Shown: positions 57,369 through 64,000 of the stretch, piece by piece
How the letters are laid out: every line of letters begins with the position of its first letter
Position numbering within the stretch: position 1 is the stretch's first letter
Assembly (NCBI RefSeq): GCF_025532145.1
Contig: NZ_ARXS01000005.1
Span: 1-64,000 of the forward strand
Length of the DNA: 64,000 nucleotides
From: Alloalcanivorax balearicus MACL04
Lineage (GTDB): Bacteria; Pseudomonadota; Gammaproteobacteria; Pseudomonadales; Alcanivoracaceae
Direction: 5' to 3'
Notes under the pieces: model-generated
What the model was told of the DNA's origin: nothing
Databases searched by the model: none
What the model saw: only the letters and a program-made list of their open reading frames with translations
Made by a program: the position numbers and the translations under genes

Positions 57369-58209
57369 CTTCCAGGTAGTTGTACAGCGCCTGCCGCTTG
57401 AGCCCGGTATGCGCGGCCAGCACGCGGGCGGCGCGGGACAGGGGCAGTTCTTCCAGCAGGGCGCGGGCCAGGGCCCGGTCGCGCTCGCTGAGCTGGTCGC
57501 TTTGCAGCGCCGGTCCCAGCACCAGCACCAGTTCTCCACGCTGCTGGTCCTTGTCGGCGCGCACCCATTCCAGCACCTCCGCGACCGGTCCCCGGCGTAC
57601 GGTTTCGAAGCGCTTGGTCAGTTCCCGGCACAGGGTCAGTTCCCGCTCCGGTGCCACTTTCGGTGCCAATGCCTCAAGCAGGGACAGCACCCGATGGGGC
57701 GCTTCGTAAATAATGGAGGTCACGTCAGCGGCGGCCAGGCGCTCCAGAACCCGTTCACGGGCGGCGCCCTTGGCCGGCGGAAAACCTTCAAACAAAAAGC
57801 GGTCGCTGGGCTGGCCGGCCACCGCCAGCGCCGCCAGCAGCGCCGAGGCCCCGGGGATCGGCACCACCGCCACCCCGGCGTCCTGGCAAGCCCGTACCAG
57901 ACGGTAGCCCGGATCACTGACCAGCGGCGTGCCGGCATCGCTGATTAATGCGCCACTCTCGCCATCGGCCAGCCGTGCCACCAGATCCGGAGCCCGTTGC
58001 TGTTCATTGTGGTCGTGGCAACTGATCAGGCGGGGGGAAATCCCCAGTTGCTGCATCAGCCCCTGGCTGTGCCGGGTGTCCTCGGCGGCCACCCAATCCA
58101 CCTCCTGTAACACCTGGATGGCGCGCCGGGAAATATCGTCCAGATTACCGATCGGTGTGCTGACTACGTACAGGTAGCCCGCTTCGGCGTCGTGGCAGGG
58201 TCGGGTCAT
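57352..58209 (-). CDS. rsmI: 16S rRNA 2'-O-methyltransferase RsmI
   Basis: Methylates the 2'-OH of C1402 of 16S rRNA, the same nucleotide that RsmH modifies on its base. 285 residues: LYVVSTPIGNLDDISRRA, VAAEDTRHSQGLM, ALISDAGTPLVSDPGYRLV and VPIPGASALLAAL are the SAM-binding motifs. The C-terminus ends ALYNYLEAVNSE, of which the last four residues and the stop lie in the adjacent inverted-repeat element. It is divergent from lpoA. Confidence 0.97.
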   Translation of the reverse strand: MTRPCHDAEAGYLYVVSTPIGNLDDISRRAIQVLQEVDWVAAEDTRHSQGLMQQLGISPRLISCHDHNEQQRAPDLVARLADGESGALISDAGTPLVSDPGYRLVRACQDAGVAVVPIPGASALLAALAVAGQPSDRFLFEGFPPAKGAARERVLERLAAADVTSIIYEAPHRVLSLLEALAPKVAPERELTLCRELTKRFETVRRGPVAEVLEWVRADKDQQRGELVLVLGPALQSDQLSERDRALARALLEELPLSRAARVLAAHTGLKRQALYNYLEAVNSE

Positions 58210-58338
58210 TTTACGTGCTCTGTCTCACTGATAGGGCAAGAGAAGGGGCGCGCAGCGCCGCCGGGGGTTATTCGCGAGTCGGAAAGTCCCTACAATACCG
58301 GCTCCATTCCCGCAGTAGCAAAGGGTTATCCCACCGTC

Positions 58339-60138
58339 ATGGAATTGAGACAGGTTAAATGGGCCGCGTTGCTGGTGATCCTCGCCATCACCGGCTGCGT
58401 CCAGACACCGGGGGCGTACCAGCGCACCGGCACCCCCGCCATGGACACGGCTCCCGCCCGTGAAGCCCCTTCCAGCACCGAATCCGCAAGACAACGCCTT
58501 GGTGATATGGCGGATCCGGCGCGGACCGATACCGCCCTATCGTGGGCCAGCTATTACCTGGTCAACGACCGGGCCAGGGAAGCCAGTGAAGTGCTGGACC
58601 TGGTGCGCGGCGGCGCCCAGAGCATGGATCAGCGTTTCCGCTGGTTGCAGTTGAGTGCCCAGGCCTTGCTTGGCCAACGCAAACCGCAACAGGCGCTGGA
58701 TCTGCTCAACAATTACCAGGGGGACATCCGCTCCCTGCCCGCGGATCAGCAGGCACGCCTGGCTTTGCTGCGGGCGGATGCCCTTGCTCTCAACGACAAC
58801 TTGATGGAAAGCCTCAAGGAGCGGGTCGAAATCCAGCCGCGACTGGGGCGCTCCGACCGCGCCTACAACCAGGATATGACCTGGCAGGCGCTGCTGCGTG
58901 TACCGCGCAGCCAATTGCAGCGGGAAGCCGAGGGCGCCAGCGGTGATCTGCTCGGCTGGCTGGAACTGGCGGACATCTACCGCGACGCCCAGGCTGGTCT
59001 CGATGATCAGGTGGCGCGCATCAACGACTGGCAGCAGCGCTGGCCGCAGCACCCGGCTCAGGCACAGTTGCCCGAGACCCTCAACGCCATGCGCCGCGCC
59101 GCGCAGGAGCGGCCGGCCCGGGTCGCGGTTCTGCTGCCGGAAAGCGGCCCGCTCGCCTACGCCGGCAACGCTCTCCATGACGGTTTGATGGCGGGCTACT
59201 ATCTGGCCCGTGATAACGGCGACTACACCCCCGAGTTGCGCTTCTACGATACCGCCGACGCCGATGCCGTCCAGGTTTACCAGCAGGCGGTGATGGATGG
59301 TGCTCAGTTCGTGATCGGCCCGCTGGCCAAGGACCAGGTCGCCGCCATCGCCGCACTCGGCACCCCGCCGGTGCCCACTCTGGCGCTGAATTACCTGGAC
59401 GACGGCGGCAACGGCCTCTATCAGTTCGGCCTGGCGCCGGAAGACGAGGCCCGTCAGGTGGCCCGTGACGGCTCCGCCGCCGGCGCGGTGAGAGCAGGCG
59501 TACTCTACCCCAATTCGGAGTGGGGCTACCGCGTCGCCGAGGCGTTCAGTGATGCCTGGCAGTCACAAGGTGGCTCCATCGTGGCCAGCCGCACCTACGC
59601 CGATGACGATATCGGCGGCTCGGTGAAAGCCTTCCTCGATGAAGCCCGTAGCAATCTCGGTTCCAGCGGCGGCAAGGAATTCCGCCCCCGCGGCCCGGAG
59701 GACATGGCGTTTGTGTTCCTGGTAGCCAACGCCGACCAGGGACGTCAGGTCAAACCGGCCCTGAACTACCACTACGCCCGCTATCTGCCGGTGCACAGCA
59801 CCTCGTACATTTACGGCGGAGTCCCTGATCCGCGCCGCGACCAGGATCTGGACCGGGTCCAGTTCGTGGACATGCCCTGGGTGTTGAACCCGGACCAGCG
59901 TCTCAAGGATATGGCCGCGGCGAACTGGCCCGATGGCCACGGTCGTTACACGCGCCTGTTCGCCATGGGCGTGGACGCCTTCCGTCTGCAGGCCCGGCTG
60001 CCCATGCTGAACAGCGCCCCGGGCAGCACCTTGTCCGGCGCCACCGGCGTGCTGCACCTGGACGGCAAACGTGTGGTGCGCCAACTGCAGTGGGCCACCT
60101 TCAAAGGGGGTCTGCCCAGCCCGCTGCTGACGCCCTGA
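58339..60138 (+). CDS. lpoA: Penicillin-binding-protein activator LpoA
   Basis: Outer-membrane lipoprotein that stimulates PBP1A from outside the peptidoglycan; 599 residues. The signal peptide ends in the lipobox AITGC (start MELRQVKWAALLVIL). An N-terminal helical TPR-like domain (about 70-300) leads to a C-terminal domain like type I periplasmic binding proteins (RVAVLLPESGPLAYAGNALHDGL..AVMDGAQFVIGPLAKDQVA). An upstream ATG would overlap the rsmI promoter and is not used. It heads the lpoA-yraN-SIS-dolP operon. Confidence 0.95.
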   Translation: MELRQVKWAALLVILAITGCVQTPGAYQRTGTPAMDTAPAREAPSSTESARQRLGDMADPARTDTALSWASYYLVNDRAREASEVLDLVRGGAQSMDQRFRWLQLSAQALLGQRKPQQALDLLNNYQGDIRSLPADQQARLALLRADALALNDNLMESLKERVEIQPRLGRSDRAYNQDMTWQALLRVPRSQLQREAEGASGDLLGWLELADIYRDAQAGLDDQVARINDWQQRWPQHPAQAQLPETLNAMRRAAQERPARVAVLLPESGPLAYAGNALHDGLMAGYYLARDNGDYTPELRFYDTADADAVQVYQQAVMDGAQFVIGPLAKDQVAAIAALGTPPVPTLALNYLDDGGNGLYQFGLAPEDEARQVARDGSAAGAVRAGVLYPNSEWGYRVAEAFSDAWQSQGGSIVASRTYADDDIGGSVKAFLDEARSNLGSSGGKEFRPRGPEDMAFVFLVANADQGRQVKPALNYHYARYLPVHSTSYIYGGVPDPRRDQDLDRVQFVDMPWVLNPDQRLKDMAAANWPDGHGRYTRLFAMGVDAFRLQARLPMLNSAPGSTLSGATGVLHLDGKRVVRQLQWATFKGGLPSPLLTP

Positions 60139-60142
60139 TCCG

Positions 60143-61097
<955 letters not shown>

Positions 61098-61098
<1 letters not shown>

Positions 61099-61667
61099 TG
61101 CGCGTCACCGGTTTGATCGTGTTGTTGGCCGCCCTGCTCACCACGGGCTGCACCACCATGACCAAGAACATGTCGGAGCAGCCGGTGGATCAGGACCACG
61201 GCTCCCGCACCTTCGGGGCGTTCATCGAGGACGGCAACATCGAGCGCAAGGTGAAGATCAATCTGGCCCGCACCAGCGCCGATCTGGACGAATCCCACAT
61301 TGTCGTGGTCAGCTTCAACGGCAATGTGCTGTTGGCCGGCCAGGTGGCCAGTGAATCACTGAAAGCCCAGGCGGAAAATATCGCCGGCGAAGTGCGCCAT
61401 GTGCGCAACGTCCACAATGAACTGCGCGTGGCCGGCAACAACTCCGCCATGGCCCGCACCAACGACGCCTGGCTCACCACCAAGGTGAAAAGCCGCCTGG
61501 TGCTGAGCGGCGATACCCCTGGCATGCGCACCAAGGTGGTCACCGAGAACGGCGTGGTTTATTTGATGGGGCTGCTCACCCATGAAGAAGCCGACCAGGC
61601 GGTGCAAAAAGTTCAAAAAGTCGGCGGCGTGCAGAAGATCGTCAAGATTATCGAATACATCGACTGA
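61098..61667 (+). CDS. dolP: Dual-BON-domain lipoprotein DolP (YraP)
   Basis: Outer-membrane lipoprotein of 189 residues maintaining envelope integrity. The signal peptide ends LLTTGC (Cys18). Two BON domains follow (about 45-110 and 120-189) with repeated phospholipid-binding signature-like stretches VVVSFNGNVLLAGQV and VVTENGVVYLMGLLTHEEA. The start overlaps the SIS-gene stop (TGATG). Last gene of its operon, convergent with the DUF202 pair. Confidence 0.93.
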
Positions 61668-61704
61668 TCCATCCGGGGCGGCCCTACCGCCGCCTCTTGC
61701 CTGA

Positions 61705-62031
61705 TCATCTTCCGAGCACCGCCACCAGACTGGCGGTCGCCAGCGACAACACCGCCACTGACAACCACACCACTGAAACCGTGGCTGGCAACGCGCCCCC
61801 TCTATTCATGTAACCAGCCTGCAGACAATAGCGGCGATACAGCGATTTGCCGATCAACAAAGCGCAAAACAGTGCTAGCACCATAAGCCCATGGGAAACT
61901 CCGGAATGATGCGGCAGCCAGCGCATCAATATCACACCAACCACCGTCAGGGATACCATGGTGCGCCGCCAGGAAAGCCAGTTGCGCTCAGGCTGCAATC
62001 CAGGGTCCGCGTGCAAACGATGCCCCATCAA
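61705..62031 (-). CDS. DUF202 membrane protein (short)
   Basis: Small membrane protein of 108 residues with three predicted helices. DUF202 is recognised from LQPERNWLSWRRTMVSLTVV (family motif LANERTxLAWxRT, here ERNWLSWRRT). It is the second of a tandem pair of related genes, starting ten bases after the first. Function unknown. The motif is less perfect than in its neighbour. Confidence 0.75.
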   Translation of the reverse strand: MMGHRLHADPGLQPERNWLSWRRTMVSLTVVGVILMRWLPHHSGVSHGLMVLALFCALLIGKSLYRRYCLQAGYMNRGGALPATVSVVWLSVAVLSLATASLVAVLGR

Positions 62032-62041
62032 TCACCATCAG

Positions 62042-62446
62042 TCACGATGACAACAGCAGCACCGCGAGCAATAACGTCACCATTGCCACCATCAAGGACA
62101 ACACCGGAATCTGAAACGGCGGCGGGATCGGGCGGTCTTCGCGCATAGCCTGCTCGATTCTCAACCAGCGCAGACAGGCGCCAGCACTGACCCCCATAGC
62201 CAGAACGATCAGAGCGACAGCCAAACCAAGCCGGACAGCGGGCGAGAATAAGGTATTGGCAAACGCTTCCATGGCAATGCCTCCCGCCAACAACGCCAAA
62301 GCGGTACGAATCCATGCCAGGAAAGTGCGTTCGTTAGCCAATGTGAAGCGCGGGTCCGGTGCCTCCCCTTTATCCAGAGACCACCACCGCAAGCGACGAG
62401 TTGAGTTCAAAACAGCCCCTTTTTTTGCGGCGCCCATCGAAACCAT
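62042..62446 (-). CDS. DUF202 membrane protein (YidH-like)
   Basis: Membrane protein of 134 residues (a start three codons later is equally possible). The DUF202 motif RFTLANERTFLAWIRTALALL is perfect, followed by three helices. YidH-type proteins are conserved but uncharacterised inner-membrane proteins that usually occur in pairs, as here. No strong ribosome site is visible before the first ATG. Confidence 0.82.
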   Translation of the reverse strand: MVSMGAAKKGAVLNSTRRLRWWSLDKGEAPDPRFTLANERTFLAWIRTALALLAGGIAMEAFANTLFSPAVRLGLAVALIVLAMGVSAGACLRWLRIEQAMREDRPIPPPFQIPVLSLMVAMVTLLLAVLLLSS

Positions 62447-62482
62447 GATGCCGGACGGCAGCCATGGCCTCCGTCCGAACCG

Positions 62483-63619
62483 TTACCGGAATTCTCCTAC
62501 CCGGTAGCGTTCGAGTCCGGCAAGGGCAGCCAGATCACCGATACCAGGCTCCCCACCCAATGATGCCTGTCCTCCTTCCACTTGGTTCAATGGGCCGCAT
62601 AATTCAGTACGCAATGGGTTCGGATTGGCATCCACTTCCAGAGCACCCTCTCCCCCTACCGCAGCCAGCAAATGGCCGGAGGCCAGCAGACCGATACCGC
62701 CACCCAGGTAGTGCGGGTAGTAATGCAGCCCGGCATTGTTGATGGACCGAGCCAGCGGTAGCAGGCGGCTGATACCACCCCACTTGGCAACGTCCGGCTG
62801 CAGGATCGACAACGCGCCGCTGTCGATGGCCTCATGGAAACGCGCCTCACCTAACAGGTTTTCACCGGCCGATACTGGAATATCGGTGAGCGCCGCCAGT
62901 TCCTGCCACTCTGACCAGGGCGCGGTGCACCGCAGCGGTTCCTCGATCCACTTCAGCCCCAGGCGATTCAGGGCAGGCAACTGTTCCCGGGCCTGGTCCA
63001 GGGTCCAACCCTGGTTCACGTCCACCATCAACGATGCTTGGTCTCCCAGGGTGTCGCGCAACGCCGCCAGATTGGCCAGGTCCCGCGTCGCGCCAAATCC
63101 GATCTTCAGTTTGAAGCGTGTGTAACCTTGCGCCGCCCGCTCCACAGCCAGTCGCTCCGGCGCTGTGGGGTTGAGACCGCTGGCGTACACCGGGATACGA
63201 TCCGTGTCGCCGCCCAGATATTGCCAGAGCGGCTGACCGGCACGGCGCGCGCACAGGTCCCACAGCGCCAGATCGATGCCGGACAGACACTGGGCGAACG
63301 GCCCCGGCTCGGCGGATTGCAGCGCCAGCACCCGGGTACCTGCGTCCAGCGCCTCATAGGCCGCTGCCGGCGAATCGAATACCCGATCCACCATTTGCGC
63401 GCGGAACACGCTTTCCACCAAGCGAGCACGGTGTTCTGCCCCGACCATTGGAAAATTACACCAGATCTCGCCCCAGCCCTGATACCCATCCTGGTCAGTC
63501 ACTCGTACCACTACCATCGGCCGGTCCATCATGGTGCCAAAGGAAGTTTCCACCGGGGTATCCAGGGGGCAGCGGTACACAAAGGTATCGAGGGCGCGGA
63601 CGGCTACCGGGTCGTTCAT
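62483..63619 (-). CDS. Enolase-superfamily enzyme (mandelate racemase / muconate-lactonizing type)
   Basis: Barrel enzyme of 378 residues. The N-terminal capping domain (TFVYRCPLDTPVETSFGTM) leads to the K-x-K motif RFKLKIGFGA, metal-binding VDVNQGW (Asp), KWIEEPL (Glu) and GENLL (Glu), and HYYPHYLGGGIGLLASGH, consistent with the MLE/MR subgroup. The substrate cannot be read from sequence; sugar-acid dehydratase and cycloisomerase are both possible. It overlaps the regulator gene by ATGA, so the two form an operon. Confidence 0.85.
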   Translation of the reverse strand: MNDPVAVRALDTFVYRCPLDTPVETSFGTMMDRPMVVVRVTDQDGYQGWGEIWCNFPMVGAEHRARLVESVFRAQMVDRVFDSPAAAYEALDAGTRVLALQSAEPGPFAQCLSGIDLALWDLCARRAGQPLWQYLGGDTDRIPVYASGLNPTAPERLAVERAAQGYTRFKLKIGFGATRDLANLAALRDTLGDQASLMVDVNQGWTLDQAREQLPALNRLGLKWIEEPLRCTAPWSEWQELAALTDIPVSAGENLLGEARFHEAIDSGALSILQPDVAKWGGISRLLPLARSINNAGLHYYPHYLGGGIGLLASGHLLAAVGGEGALEVDANPNPLRTELCGPLNQVEGGQASLGGEPGIGDLAALAGLERYRVGEFR

Positions 63620-64000
63620 GCTTTCAGATCCATTTCCAAATGAATGTAATCGCCGCGGTAGGTAGCCTCGGCGACGTAGATGATGGCGTTGTCGGAGTCC
63701 ACCAGCACCCGCCGCACATTGGCGATCGGGTCGCCCAGTGGCATGTCCAGCAGTCGCGCCACTTCCAGATCGGCCTTGGAAATGGTGATGCTCTGCTTGG
63801 CCTGCGCCACGGTCAGATCCAGGGACATCAGCACCGGCAGAATGATCTCGTTACGGAAACGCTTCTCCGCCTTCTTGAACACGCGCTTTTCGAGATAGAT
63901 GGAGATCACGCAATACTTCACGCCTTGCCGGGCGTGCACCCGACGCAGGTGCTGGTAGTGCGCGGCCGGGACACCGTCACTGTCGGTAAGGCTCGGCGGT
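63616..64000 (-). CDS. GntR/HutC-family regulator, UTRA effector domain (partial)
   Basis: C-terminal portion, about 127 residues, of a transcription regulator; the reading frame is open to the window edge, so the N-terminal winged helix lies outside. The visible part is a UTRA ligand-binding domain (QSITISKADLEVARLLDMPLG, NVRRVLVDSDNAIIYVAEATYRGD). The coupling to the enolase-superfamily gene suggests it senses that enzyme's substrate. Confidence 0.82.
   Translation of the reverse strand, partial: PPSLTDSDGVPAAHYQHLRRVHARQGVKYCVISIYLEKRVFKKAEKRFRNEIILPVLMSLDLTVAQAKQSITISKADLEVARLLDMPLGDPIANVRRVLVDSDNAIIYVAEATYRGDYIHLEMDLKA

Overview
The window is ordinary chromosomal backbone of a GC-rich gammaproteobacterium. 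Gene content and order resemble Pseudomonas and other aerobic marine or soil gammaproteobacteria; an Alcanivorax-type organism is plausible, but that is a guess from gene style and was not tested by a search. There are no tRNA or 5S/16S/23S genes, CRISPR arrays, prophages or intact insertion sequences. Almost every gene is a recognisable housekeeping gene. The interest lies in control regions, repeats and two broken genes.

Layout. 1-2.3 kb: groES-groEL on the minus strand, with a sigma32-type promoter, a sigma70-type promoter and a perfect CIRCE operator stacked upstream. 2.3-8.3 kb, plus strand: an alkyltransferase-like DNA repair protein, an AmpG-type permease, a ketopantoate-reductase family protein, a PduO-type cobalamin adenosyltransferase, and a BaeSR-like two-component system followed by a Spy-like periplasmic protein. 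8.4-17 kb, minus strand: aceF, aceE, ampE, ampD and a DUF1631 gene. 17-24.9 kb, plus strand: a Na+/alanine symporter, nadC, a glycine-zipper lipoprotein, a TAXI-type TRAP transporter operon with DUF1850, and a fic pseudogene under a four-copy operator-like repeat. 25-30.8 kb: pilA (minus), then pilB-pilC-pilD-coaE-yacG (plus). 31-37.1 kb, minus: a Nudix/TenI fusion, argJ, secA and an M23 peptidase, with a DciA-like gene on the plus strand. 37.9-55.5 kb, minus: the complete division and cell-wall (dcw) cluster from mraZ to lpxC with no foreign gene inside. 55.9-57.4 kb: an MBL-fold gene with two FNR/ANR-type sites, then RNase P RNA. 57.4-61.7 kb: rsmI (minus) and lpoA-yraN-SIS-dolP (plus). 61.7-64 kb, minus: two DUF202 genes, an enolase-superfamily enzyme and a GntR/UTRA regulator cut by the window edge.

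How the genes work together. The order mraZ...ftsZ-lpxC-secA-mutT-yacG-coaE-pilC-pilB-pilA-nadC-ampD-ampE-aceE-aceF matches, from memory, the classic E. coli 2-minute region, although pdhR is missing and several genes are inserted. Muropeptide recycling (ampD, ampE, an ampG-type permease) and peptidoglycan synthesis (dcw, lpoA) recur across the window. Main anomalies: rsmH carries two frameshifts inside an otherwise intact dcw operon; fic has lost its catalytic core; a roughly 217-bp element with terminal inverted repeats sits between rnpB and rsmI; and five REP-type palindromes lie in gene-free gaps.
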